Of a stretch of DNA of 64,000 nucleotides, positions 1-12,057 are shown one piece after another (positions within the stretch are counted from its first letter, which is position 1; each line of letters begins with the position of its first letter). Under the pieces are notes generated by a model. That model did no database searches, was not told where the DNA came from, and saw only the letters and a program-made list of their open reading frames with translations. A program made the position numbers and the translations under genes. This DNA comes from Atherinomorus stipes (lineage: Eukaryota > Chordata > Actinopteri > Atheriniformes > Atherinidae): NCBI GenBank assembly GCA_023101725.1, contig JALJCO010001245.1, forward strand, positions 186,001 through 250,000. Reading direction: 5' to 3'.

Positions 1-1742
1 TGACTGGCTCGTCTTGTAGAATTTAATGTAATTGATTCGTTGAAGTTTGCTTGGACTGTAATAGATGATTTATCCTATCTTTTTTTTTTTTTTTTTTTTT
101 AAGTCAGCCCTTTTCCAACTGCTTTTTACAGACATCTTCCAAGCCATCTGGCACAGCAGGTTAGACATAAAAAAATTGATGGATGCAGTATAAGACAGAT
201 GAAATAAGCTGTCTGGCAAGGATAAACGAATAATTCTACAGCGTTATGCTAAAATGAGGTGATACACTTAATTTTTCCACCTGTTACACAGATAACACAA
301 CCAGCATTTACAGCTAGTTTTTGATTGCATTCTGTATCTATGCTTGCAGTGACTAATTTAATTTGACTTTAGTGACTTTAATTTTTTGCATTTTTTAGAG
401 ACCAAAGGTTTAGATACATCACTTAGACACAATAATTTGATAGTACACTGCCCCCTTGTAGTGGCTCTAACTAAACTATCCAAACATTGTCACAAGGATG
501 ACGTCTAATCTGATGTAGGATCTGTTCACATGTGCCAATGAATCTGTGGTTCAAGTGGTTCAGGAGGTTGCTAACAAATCCCAAGGCACATAGTTTTCCC
601 TCCACCTCTTTGTGTGTCCACACACAAGATGCAGAACCCTAACTTGTTCCTAATGGCTGACTAGCACCTTGCGCAGCAGCTCTATGCTAAGTGGTGTGTG
701 TGGGTAAAAGAATGAGAAACAGATTGCAAAGGACTTTGTAGGAGCTAGCTTACATAAAAAAGCTTTCAAAAAGTGCTCACCATTTCCTCTTAAAACATGC
801 AACATATGTATGAGCATGTGAGATGTGTCATAAAACACCCGATTTAACCATCTTTTATGTACTTCACCCTGTAACATCAACAAAGAAATGACAGATTTTG
901 TATTTGGGGATGTTTACTTTCAAAACCTGTTGTAGTGGCTTTGGTTTTGCTAACTGGGCTGTATGTGTTTGTGTGTGTGTGTGTGTGTGGGTGGGCATGT
1001 GTGTGTGTGTGTGTCAGTGTTTCGCAGTCGACAGTCTGACAGGTCACTGGGTGTCTGGCTGGATGTATGACCCCCTGCATTGATGTTGTGTTCGCTGGAA
1101 GGCTGCATATTTGTGTGGGTGCAGCCCAAGTTGCTGCACTATAAAATGTTTCGCTGACATTACTTTTTGACATCAAAAGATAAGAGAAAGGATTAAATAA
1201 AAAAGGGGGCAGAGATTAAAGTGAAAGATGCAGTTTTACCAAAGTTTTAAAGTTAAACAACTTCTTGCTTAGTAAATCATAATTATCTTTAACGGCCTTT
1301 TTTTCTCCCCTTGTGTTTTGCCATCAGTCCATCACGTTTTATATCTCTTCCACTAGGCGCCACTTCTTTGTTGGAGATAGCGTCTCAAGATGTCAACAAG
1401 CACTCCGGTGTTGAAGTGTGCCAGTGTGTGTCTGTCTAAGTGCGTGCCCTGCTGTGTTTGCTTACTGATGAGATAGGGACCTCTTTTAAAACCGTCAGAC
1501 AAGAACATCCTGCCATGTGTGTCTCGGCTCAACACAAAAAATGCACAGACACTCGCTTTCATCCATCCGCACGCAGGCCACTATAAGATCTGACATCCGT
1601 GCTTATTTGTGTGTGTTTTTAAAGTAACTCTAGCTTTGCGTGTATCCAAAGTGGCAGGGGGAATGTAAGCATCCTACAGATATACACAGCGGAGAAATAA
1701 TGCAAAGAGGAATAGAAGCAGACAGCAAAGTGGCACCACAAG

Positions 1743-1775
<33 letters not shown>

Positions 1776-4370
1776 CTCCTGTCTCCTTGTGCTGACATTA
1801 TGTTGACACACTCTATAAATTTAAAACACATACACATAAATGGATTCGGGGTCACAGGATGGCGTCCTCTATTCTTAAGCTAACAGATGCAGCCACAAAC
1901 TACAAGCCAGAGCACAATGGGGAAATAAACACACACACGCACACACACATAAATATAAAGAGACAAAAGAGACAAAGCTAAGATATAATAACCAAGTATG
2001 AGGGGAAGAGAGAAAATAGTTAAGGAGAAGAATGAAGGCATCGGAGACAGATGGCTGTTTTCTATTCTCCTGATCCCACTTCCATCCATGTAAAACATAA
2101 CAAGCCCCTGGTGGAAGTAATAAACACTGCATAAAATCAGCCGTCATCATGATGCTAATCACAACAAGTGTAGCCTGTCGTTATGTCATTATCACTGTAT
2201 CCGTATGACACTTTGAAACCTTGTGGCTAACAGTTAATATGATGGTAAAATGCAGGCGGTGCAAAGAGGAATAACAGGCTAATGTGAGTCTCAAGTTTGA
2301 AATGCAGAATTAAAGTTGCAGTGTGTGTCCTGAACATGTCATGAAATCACCTACTGTTAACAAGGCAATTAGACTCAATGCCAGGCTGAACCACAGAGGC
2401 ATTGTTCTCCCAAACTTGTAATTGACCCCTGATGAATGGTTGTGCAATAAAAAGTCTGTTTCTCTTGCTCGTATGTCGTTTGAGACCACCAAAGTGTCAT
2501 TATGATGCAAAAACACTACCTCTGGTGAAGGGAAACATACTAGTGCACATCTCTCTTTCAGTCTCTGCTTTCCATACACATTCACATACACACACGCATA
2601 ATCTGGCCTGTTTATGCACTGCATCATTCACCCTGCTGACACAATCTAGCATAACATAAAATTCTCATTAATTCAGTATTGTTTCAGCATTCAGTAATTC
2701 ATCATTGCCAGTATGATTAACCAAACTGTCACACTCATATATAGTCTCATTCATCAAACATTTGCATGGAAATGTTACATTTAACATCAGCGCTGCAATG
2801 CTATCTTGATGGGTGGTGTGTTTAGCTTTCTGTTGGCTCTGTTGACAAGAGGATGGGATCACACAGGCACGGTTAATTAACTGGAGGGGAGACGTGGTGA
2901 CCAGTTATTCACTGCACGCCACTATTTACATAGTTTTTACCCCCAAATTGTACCACCTTGAATGCATCCCTTTCTATTTGAGTAAAAACATTTACTGTGG
3001 TAACAATCTGACTCAGTGCAGACAAGTCAGACTAATTATTTCTTAAATTTACCTTTTCTGATTGAAAACTAAGGCAGATTTCACATTCAAGCAAGAAAGA
3101 AAGAAAGAAAGAAAGAAAAGCAACTGTCAAAAAGAAGTAAACTGGTATGAGCTTATTAATTTCAGTGCCATGGGAGATAAATCAAGGTTTTTCTTTTGCA
3201 GTTTTTTAAAATGTGTCACTCTTGGAAACTTTTGGAAGTGGCCTTCTATGACTAATGCCGAACAGATATTTAATTTCACCTGCTGGATGGCCAACAGCTG
3301 CAGTGGGATTTCTGGGGGGACATCAGATCTGAACTGACTGAAAACTGAGTTCATCAGTTTTATGTGACGGAAGATTGGCCCACAGAGACCATAAAAACAT
3401 TTATTCATTTGTTAGCTAAAAAAAAAAAGAGGCACATTTTCTAAAATCCTTCTCCACAGACCAGACAGGGAGCCATCATTTATAACACATTACTGAAGTG
3501 ATGGATATATTTTAATAGTCACACAGTGAGAGAGAGAGAGAGAGAGAGACAGTGAGAACCAGTAAAGTCAAACGATTCACATGGAAAAATACTGTGAGTC
3601 TGGGTTCCTCAGTCAAGGGAAGATTTTTGATTAGCTTGTGGAATCTTATGTGACTCAGATTGTAAAGCTAAACTGAATCTGACAGATTAATTAGATCATA
3701 AGACTACTTCATTTCATTTGTTAAGGGATAACTAGAAGAACTCCTGCTTATTGGAAGGTCAACAGTTCATTACTAAACTGAAATTTGATTATCCGAATCA
3801 AGATTATTAAATATCTGAACAGAACTGATTTAAAAAAAGGCTTTCGGGAAATGCTTGGAGCTTTTGAAATTTAAGTTAAGAAGAGTTTAAATGGAAGCAG
3901 GTGCTTAAGTTAAGACAGATGAATGAAAAATAAATAAAATATAGAAGAAAATAATATGATTGCTGGATTTATTTCTTAATCTTCATTGCTGTCTGACAGC
4001 ACAAATAAAAACCTTGCAATCAAAACTAGATTACTTATGGATTAGCAAAGCCATAGGAGCATTGGATTTACTTAGCTCTCCCTAAATGACACAATTATCC
4101 TAAAAGCTAAAGAAAAATATAAAATTGTTGGATAATTGTTGGATATCCGGTCCCAAACTATGATAAAAAAAGATACAACTACGCCTTTCTGACAAAGAAA
4201 AACACTTAAAATGGTTTCATGCTTTTCAGAAACATGACAGACATAAGAATTCCCCTGAATATTTTAGATTACACATACAGTATCTCAAAAAAAGAATATA
4301 GTTTTATTCTTTTCTTGATATCCACAAGGTCTTTGATTTAATCAACTTATATACTGTACTGTAATGTATA
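1..4370. other. intronic sequence downstream of the cntfr Ig exon; simple repeats only
   Basis: No host exon is recognised. It holds a T21 run at 80-100, (GT)n at 961-1014, (CA)n at 1745-1774, (GAAA)n at 3092-3118 and (GA)n at 3528-3549. The open frames here are short, and several run through the microsatellites. This should be cntfr intron between the Ig exon and the first fibronectin III exon. Confidence 0.6.
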
Positions 4371-4585
4371 TACACTACTCACAAAAAGTTAAGGATATTT
4401 GGCTTTTTGTATGATGTCAGAATGAATCTAAAATCCTCTACAACCTTTCCAGGTGAACAGAATTAAACTTCCTCTAAACTTTTCAATGCACATGTACATT
4501 GTTCAATGGTTAAATATCTATTCTGCATCATTCTGTTCTCCAAAAACCGAAAGTTAAATATCCCTAACTTTTTGTGAGTTGTGTA
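4371..4585. mobile_element. Tc1/mariner-type MITE with 28-bp terminal inverted repeats
   Basis: The left end reads TACACTACTCACAAAAAGTT and the right end is its reverse complement with only two changes across 28 bp (4371-4398 against 4558-4585). Both ends begin or finish in TA, as expected for a TA-targeting Tc1/mariner element. The 215-bp body has no coding capacity. Terminal CACTACTCACAAAAAGTTA sequences are familiar from teleost mariner-type MITEs. Confidence 0.85.
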
Positions 4586-5241
4586 TTTGGTTGATACACA
4601 CGATAAAAATCTGTATGCTGTACGTACTTGCATACTATAATAGATACTATATAAGTAGTCCTGAACATATTTCTATGAAACTACACCATTGAACAACTAA
4701 AATGTATAGGATAGATAGAGGGATTAAAGAAGAGTTTCTATGAAAATCCTGAACATTTATATCATGAAAAGTGTGGGTTTGGCAGTGGGGGGTGGGGGTA
4801 TTCTGTGCTACTGTAAGTATGAATGACATGGCAGTTAGATGTAGACAAAATTTCCAAAGCTTCCCAACTGAACCATACAGAATGTGAACTGCTTTCTGCC
4901 AGGATTCCTGGTGACTCAACTATCAGGACTTTCACAACAATCTTCAATAAAATACCTTTAAAATTCCTTAGCATTCCCATTATAAAAGATCTGAAATCAA
5001 CATTCAGTAAAAAAAAAGGAAAAAAAATCCATACCCACTTTACTAAAGAAAAGAAATCAATTTGTGAATTGGAGAAACTTGACTAAAGCTGGTTCTGCTC
5101 TCCAAAACCGAAGGACTCTCTTGATTATGTCAGCTCAGCAGTTCATGCCTAAAAAAAAAGCTTGTAGAAAAACTGACAAAACCTGATTGATCCGATGTAG
5201 AAAAGAAAATCTAATTTGACAGAACAAAACTTTATGACCAA

Positions 5242-5673
5242 TAGTGATGGGTGATATGGACTAAAATACGTATGTATCACGATAATTTCTGGTTCTCATC
5301 ACAGTAACAACAATTCACAATAAAAAATTTTCTGCCTAATTGTTTGTGTTGTAAACCTATCACTACATTTTGTCTTGCGAGCCCTAAAATAATACTAGAA
5401 GTCACTAAACTACATCAATTAAGTTCAAGTAGTACACTTGTATTGCAAAACTGTACTTTTGCAATACACTAACCAAACAAGTCTGAAATATAAGAACAAA
5501 TTTGACATTTATTCAAACAATGCAAATAGAAAAAAAATAACCTTATAAGTAACTGTAAATGCAAGCTGATAAATTCAAATGAATTTATCGATTTCATCGT
5601 GAGATGACAAATTATTACCATGGGGAAATTCTTTGACGATATATCACACACAATAATATATCGCCCGTCCCTA
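5242..5673. mobile_element. hAT-type MITE with 8-bp target-site duplication
   Basis: The left end TAGTGATGGGTGATAT is an imperfect inverted match to the right end (reverse complement TAGGGACGGGCGATAT). It is flanked by ATGACCAA at 5234-5241 and ATGACCAG at 5674-5681, an 8-bp target duplication with one mismatch, which is diagnostic of hAT-class transposition. The 432-bp AT-rich body has no intact gene. Confidence 0.8.
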
Positions 5674-5681
5674 ATGACCAG

Positions 5682-7108
5682 CCGACTGGGTGTGATTGCT
5701 CTAATGTGTTTGAAGTAGAGTGTGATCACGTGTGTGTTCTAGTATGTATGTTTATATGTGTATATGCATTTATAATCTTGTATCCAGAGTTTCATTTAAG
5801 ACATGATTTTGTTTAATTTATCCTTTTTTAGTCTATAGTTATGTGGTGATATCGCTCTGATCTCATGTTATTATTACCCAAATCTAATAAACATATGTGC
5901 AAATTTTTTTAAAAAAAAGAAAGGAAATTTGAATGTTTTTAAATCATACTGTACCTGTGTGAACTAAAATAGTGCAGTGCAAAATCTGTAAAAACTGAAG
6001 CATTATGTCCTAAATTTGATTCATAATTTGCACTTTTAAGTTCCTTAATTCAGTTTTTGACCCCATTTCAATCAATCTGTTGTGTCAGTTTCATTTCTAG
6101 TTTTACTCGGTTGTTTTTTATTCCAGTGTTGGTTATGAATGCATCACCTCTGGAAGGATGTTTTATTATTAACCAACTTGAAATTCAGAGTTTGGTCCTT
6201 TTTTTTCATAAAAAAGGGGTTATTGTGAAGAAAAAGATGGGCAAAGGGAGGGGGGGGGGGGGGGGGGGGCATGAATAAAAATAAAAGTATTACTGAATGT
6301 AAAAATACATGCAAAAGCAAATATATTTGATTGTCTGACAATATTCATATATGCATGATGTTTCATTCAGCTAATGTTACAACCATAAGTGTAAAATTGT
6401 GTGTTAAATTGATCCCATTTAAAAAGAAAATGAGTTTTGCTTTCAGTTCATGCAAAACTGTGTCATTTAAGGGCCTGAATACAGTTTTTATTTTCATGAG
6501 TTAATAGCTACGTTTAACAAAGCAGCTTTCAGTCCCATCATCCTTAGGGGTTCGTGTCATTTACAGATCCCTCCTATCTCGACGCCACCACTATGTGCAG
6601 ACCCGGCATATAAAACCGTCCCCCATCAGAATAATGGATCTCAAAGGAGGCCACTGCCAGCTCACAGGCCACTATGACAAGCTGTTAAATTGACAATCAT
6701 ATAGCTTTTGCACGAGTATTAAAATGCCCAGTCATGACTGCAGAAAGAGCAAATGTCATTTTAACAACTAATCATTAGAACTTGTCATGAGGAAGCAGGT
6801 CCTGCTGTTAGGACTGTTATCATGGAAATTCAAGTTTAATGCTGACATTTAAAATTCAAATGAAACAACTTCAAATGTTGAAACTTACGATTAAAATTGC
6901 CTTTTCACCAAAGGGTTTAACTGAGCCAGGAGAGGAAAAATTAAAATAAAATGTCACTTCTTACTGCTTAAAAACTGCTTACAAACTGCCACATTTCCTG
7001 GATAATGCTTAACAAAAATAAACATTAATAATTAAAAGTCTTCTCATGAGTGACTTTTCCTCTTTGGAGATTGAAGAAATGAAGAAAGAGATATTCCAAT
7101 GACTGGGT
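5682..7108. other. intronic sequence with a G20 tract
   Basis: No gene or transposon end is seen. An uninterrupted G20 run lies at 6250-6269. The stretch about 6530-6850 is less repetitive and lacks TE signatures, but conservation cannot be judged from one sequence. Confidence 0.5.
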
Positions 7109-7114
7109 ACTTAC

Positions 7115-7348
7115 TGCCGATGTGGAGGAGGATGGTGTCGCGCCTCTCTCCGTGTGGGTTCTGAAAGCAGCTGTAGAGTCCGTTATGGCCGAGGTTGACC
7201 TGGGTCAGGATCAGCCTGGGACCTTCTAGACGGTGCTGGGCCTTCACGTCGGTCCCGTTCACCTTCCATGAGACTGATGCATCATTGTCCAGGGAGCCGC
7301 ACTGCATGGTGACATCACTGCCCATTCGCCCATACTGGTTCCTTGCAA
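7115..7348 (-). CDS. cntfr: cntfr Ig-like C2 domain exon
   Basis: A 234-nt exon, phase 1 at both ends, encoding residues 28-105 of the predicted CNTF receptor alpha: the N-terminal Ig-like domain that precedes the cytokine-binding fibronectin III domains. Visible landmarks are the B-strand GSDVTMQC (Cys44), VSWKVNGTD (core Trp55, N-glycosylation sequon at Asn58), and the F-strand GHNGLYSC (Cys88), ending in ILLHIG. The same framework (GSDVT-C, VTW-VNGTD, LGHSGLYAC, LLHVG) is characteristic of vertebrate CNTFR. The acceptor TCTTTTCAG is at 7349-7357 and the donor GTAAGT at 7109-7114. Splicing from the signal exon makes codon 28 GTT (Val). An upstream in-frame ATG at 7415 lies in the intron and is not the start. 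No FN3 exon was found between here and coordinate 1, so the next exon is outside the window. Confidence 0.93.
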
Positions 7349-7357
7349 CTGAAAAGA

Positions 7358-8280
7358 CATGAGAGGCAAAAACTAAGCGTAACTGATAGCAACAGCGTAT
7401 TAAAAACAAGTGCAATATATGTGTATCATCAATTTACTGCCCCCTGTGCATGCTGGCTCCTGGGAAATAAACACAGACAGTCGAAATGAAAAGCATTTAT
7501 AATTACACTGCATAAGCACATGCAACGCAACTTATACTCTGTTCCTTTGTTTCTTTAGTAACAAGAAACAGAAACAAGACTTTTTTTTTTCATCTGGCAA
7601 CACTTTCCAGCTGATATTGTGAAATATGAAGGGAAGGAAATGGTTTCATTTGGATCATAGCAGCAATAAATCTGTTCCTTTTGGTTTTTGGTCCAGTTAT
7701 GCACATTACTTAACCAATGTTTGGTTATTTTCTAGCAGCAGAGACAGACAGAGTGGTAAAAATAACACTAATATTTCCTGCAGAGTTCATAAATCCTTCT
7801 GAGCTTTTTTTTTTTTTTCTCTTTGGTGGGTAAAGAATTCATACTTTGTTCCAAAGAGAGAGCCAAACCAGAAATGAAGGAAACACTTAAACTATTTATG
7901 TTTAAACCAGCGCTAGATGACTTCTATATCTATTCTATCTTTCTATCAAGTAGTTGGCTACCCATGGCAACGGGTGCCTTGTTAGAAAAGTTGCAGGGAC
8001 TGCGACCTCTGGGGTTAAGGGATTTTGCAAGCCTAATGGGAGTTGTAGCTGGGACACCAGGGTTAGTAGCCTTCCTCCGATGATAAATCTCAAGGGATCT
8101 GTCATGACCATGAGGAGCGAAGACCCCAGATTAACACTCAAACACTGAGGATCAACGACACAACGAGAAGTAACAATAAAATATTGATCCTCCTCTCAGG
8201 GAAAAAGCCAGTGTATGAACAAAAGAGGGGGGAAAGAAGCGCCCCAACTGGCCTGGGATCAAATGCTGCCACGATCCTTG
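7358..8280. other. intronic sequence, no recognisable feature
   Basis: This follows the Ig-exon acceptor on the intron side. Only short open frames and short T runs (about 7581 and 7807) are present; no coding homology or TE ends were seen. Confidence 0.5.
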
Positions 8281-8533
8281 TCTTTTTTTTTTTTTTTTTT
8301 TTTTGTTATACTTGTATGATCCCCGAGGGGAAATTAGGGCTCTGCATTTCACCCATCTCTGTACTGAGTATCAGAGAGCAGAGGGCTGCTACTTAAAGCG
8401 CCCGGGGAGCATTTGGAGGGTTAAGGACCTTGCTCAGGGATCCACAGTGTTTAACCTAGGAGTCGTGTCGGGGACTCGAACCCGGGTCCTCCGCGCCAAA
8501 GCCCACGATGCTACCACTAGGCCACCCACTCCC
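8281..8533 (-). mobile_element. tRNA-derived SINE
   Basis: On the minus strand the head carries a pol III A box (TGGCCTAGTGGT, 8513-8524) and a near-perfect B box (GGTTCGAGTCCC, 8471-8482). A body follows with CTGAGCAAGGTCCTTAACCC and CTCCCCGGGCGC, typical of fish tRNA SINEs. It ends after GATCATACAAGTATAAC in an A22 tail (T run at 8283-8304 on the plus strand). It lies in the same orientation as cntfr. A target duplication was not clear. Confidence 0.85.
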
Positions 8534-11500
8534 CCACTCTTGCTCAGACATCTCTTTCCTTGTTTATCTCTTTGTATGCTGGTTCCCTCCCTCCTTTGTT
8601 TCTGACTACAATGCTTCTCATTTTGCTGTTTTTCACTTGAGCTAGCTTCCCTCTCTTGTTCTGCTTCGACATGCCTCTTAGCACAGCTGATACAGATGTC
8701 AACCCAGTGTTTCATGTATACTTCATGTCCCATAACAGAGGCATCTATATTTAATGGGGACAAGATCCTTGTCCCCATTAACATTAACCTGACACTGTTT
8801 GTTCTCTCCATCTTCTGCATTGACACCCCCCCTACACTTTTGCAGCCTCCAATCTCTACTTTTTCTTCTCCTTTTCTGTCATTTGTGCCATCTCTCCCTT
8901 TTTGTTTCCACTCTGACCATCCCAGTTACCTCATTGCTTTCCCTCCCCATTTCCTGAAATAATGTGAGTGCATGTATGCACATTAGTGGCAAGAAGTGGC
9001 AATTTCCTTTGATCTCACTCTCTGTCAAGCTACTTTGAACGGGGTCTGTGTGACTGTATTTACATAAAAAGCTATTTGCATCTGAGCAAAAACCATACGG
9101 TTTGACTTTGATGTTTGCTTTGATGATGATGCTGGTACCCTAGTGCTTTATGTGACAAGTAAGAGAACAGAGGAAAAACTTGAGAAGAGCATTAATAAAT
9201 CAACTATTTCATCAAAGTGAGAAAAAAGATTTTTTTTTTCTCCCTAAACTTTCAGAGAAGTCCATGGCTACAATACCCTCGCATCACGGAGGACACTATT
9301 GTTTTGGTACTCCACCTGAGTCTGTTCTAGACATAGATGGGATCATTCCTTAGCATCTGGTAAGCAAACCAGACCCTTGTAGCTTTAGTGGCCCTGTGTA
9401 AATGGCTATTTGACTTTCTTCGTGAATGCAGGTGTTGCAGATTATTATTAATTTGATATCATTCATTATTTCATCATTCATACCATTACAAGTCAATCTA
9501 TAAATCGATATATTTTGGGAATAGTCTTGCTATTGTATTGTCAGCTGTGATTCTAAAACTCCCGGCTTGCATCTCACCTATAACCACCACAGCCTATCCT
9601 CCTTTTCTTCTTAGGTTGCATCACTCTTCTTCTCTCCTTCTGTCCTTTTCAATATCCATTCACCTCTCCACAGCCTTTCATTTGTATCCTCTCCTTTCAA
9701 CTTTCTCTTTTTGTCTGTCTCCCAATGCACCAAAATTTACACCCCATCTCTCTCCTCCTTTTGACTCTGTCAGTCCATGTCTCAGCCCCCATCCTCCACT
9801 TCCCTCTTTTCTTCCCTCCCAGCCACCTTCCTCTGTTCGTGTCCTGATATGAACTTTTAAGTTCTCCTCTACATTGCTCTCTTTATGTTAATATTTCAGA
9901 GATTGTATGTAAAGATAATGAACTAAATCCATAGAAAACACCTTTTAAGCATAAACATCAGCAGGTATCTGGATCAGTTGTGTCATTAACATTTTTTTTT
10001 TTTCCATTTTTTTAACATTCAAATGTCTATTTCTGGCATTTCCAGTCATATTTGTTCATACAAAAGAAAAGATGTAAAATGTTTAAAAATGATCAGATCA
10101 AACAAAAATCACACACTCTCCTGGTGAAATATGCAACATGCTCATCCTTGGACTGCTCAACATTTGTTGTGCTGAAGTATGTTTGGGAACTACAAGATAT
10201 CAATGGAACACACACACAAATCCACACAAAAAGCACAATGTGCAGCACTGTCTCTAAAGGAAGTTATTGTCTGGCCTCTTTTATTTGGACAATAATGTAT
10301 ACAGCACAGATGAATGAGCTTTATCAGGGTTGAGTGTAGGGAGGATACTTTTCAGCTTTATCCTTCAACCTTGAAGCTGTAGTCTTCGATGCTTAGGGAA
10401 TTTTAATGATCAAAAAACCCTACAAAGAATAATGTCTGTGATACCTGCATAGGCACTACCTCTGCCCCAGCAATCATTACTTGTTACCTTTGTTTTTGAC
10501 TTTGTGTTATCCCCTTAGAGGCATCGAGTATCCCCTTCTCACAATCCCCAGATATTCCCACAGAAACTTTAAATAAAACCTTTGCAACAGGGATTAGCTG
10601 TACAGACAGGTCGTTTTATTGGCTTGTATAGTTTAAAAGAAATTATTGTTGTGCCTCATCTGTACGGAACAATATGTTAGTGACCAAACAATGAGCTTTC
10701 AGGATGTTTCTCAGCTCATCTTCTCCCCTCAACATCACTCCTTCTCACCCCTCTCTGCATGAAGTGCGTTGAAGCTCCAGCATTCATCAGCAGTTCGCAC
10801 ACATGCTATCATGCATAATACACATCATAGTAACAGTGGAAGCACAAGCTCACACTTACAATTGTACTCATGTTCCTCACACATAAGAACGTTGCCCTGC
10901 ATAATGTCCTCATTTCTCATGACCATGCAGACGAGCAGGCTTGATAACCATAATGACATTCAACTCAAGTGCTATTGATCTCTGGGTAATGGACTAGGCA
11001 CTGTAAGCAGCAGCAGAGCACCTCAATTCCCCATTAAAATAAAGATGAAAATCAACTGTGTCCTGTTTTCACTCATTATTCTCCTTATTTTATGTTGATG
11101 CCAGCTGACACAATCATAACAGATGAACTATGTATGACCCTCCCAGAGACAGAGTGGATGGGATCACTGTCTTTCAACTTGGAAGTCTCACTGCAATAAA
11201 TAAGTCAAGTGAGATATGCTAATGATCATACTGTAAATGGTATTGGTAAATGAATCAGTTGTTGGCAATCTTGACTGACAACTCATTTAGCTTCAAATTT
11301 GCATTTAAAGTTGACAGTTTTGCTAACATGTGTGTCAGAACCAGCAGAATTTGCTGCATCCAGCTAATAATGAGAAACACCACAGCTAGTTTCTCCCCTG
11401 CTTCATTTTTAAATCATTAAAGAAAAACTGAACTTTGTATTATCATGGGATTCTGCAGGCCATGGGGGCATTGCAGTTCTCATGCAGCTCTGTGATGTTT

Positions 11501-12057
11501 TCCTGAAGAAATATATTACCATAAAGAGTGAACATAATATCTTGTGTTGAGGTCACTGGCGTTACACCTGCAGGACAGCATAGTATCTCTGGCCAGAGGC
11601 TATATGAAGAATAATGAGCATACAAACACTCGCACACCCCTATGAGCAATAAACTGCAGATCTAGGTCCATGAACTACCTTAGTTTTATAAAAGATGAGA
11701 CAAACAAGTGCAACACACATGCTGCTGCAGTGCATACCTACATGCGCGCTCATATGAACTAATAGGGATACAAAAATATTCATGCAAGTATACAGTAATG
11801 CTAAATTGTCTCTGCCTGTGTGCTCATAAAATCTTATCAAAATTGTACAGTACACCAGATGACCTTACATGCCCTTTGAGAAATACACACACATGTACAC
11901 AAGCAGACCAAAAACACAACGTGGGTCAAATGGGGAAATGTTGATGGTCAATATTTCAGTGAGAGCTAAAATCAGCACATATAGTATGTATTTCCAAGTT
12001 TGTTTGATATGATACATTTTTTATATGCAAGTTCTGCTAAGAGTCCAAGAAAAATGA
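8534..12057. other. intronic sequence, no recognisable gene or element
   Basis: Pyrimidine-rich stretches (about 8820-8950 and 9590-9840) create short serine/proline-rich open frames without domain features. No splice-flanked coding exon or terminal inverted repeat was recognised. Confidence 0.5.

Noticed and set aside
2310..2627. Minus-strand frame with a hydrophobic end (PLWFSLALSLIALLTV), tempting as a cntfr GPI-anchor exon
   Set aside because: The fibronectin III exons that must come first are not seen between 7115 and 2627, no splice-site support was found, and the match to the CNTFR tail is only hydrophobicity.
7349..7415. ATG at 7415 as a start for the Ig exon frame
   Set aside because: It lies upstream of a good acceptor, and a proper signal-peptide exon in matching phase exists at 58049-58130.
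8434..8826. 130-residue minus-strand frame
   Set aside because: Its C-terminal third is the translated tRNA-like head of the SINE, and the rest has no domain.
9538..9852. Serine/proline/leucine-rich 104-residue frame
   Set aside because: Explained by pyrimidine-rich low-complexity DNA, with no splice sites or domain.
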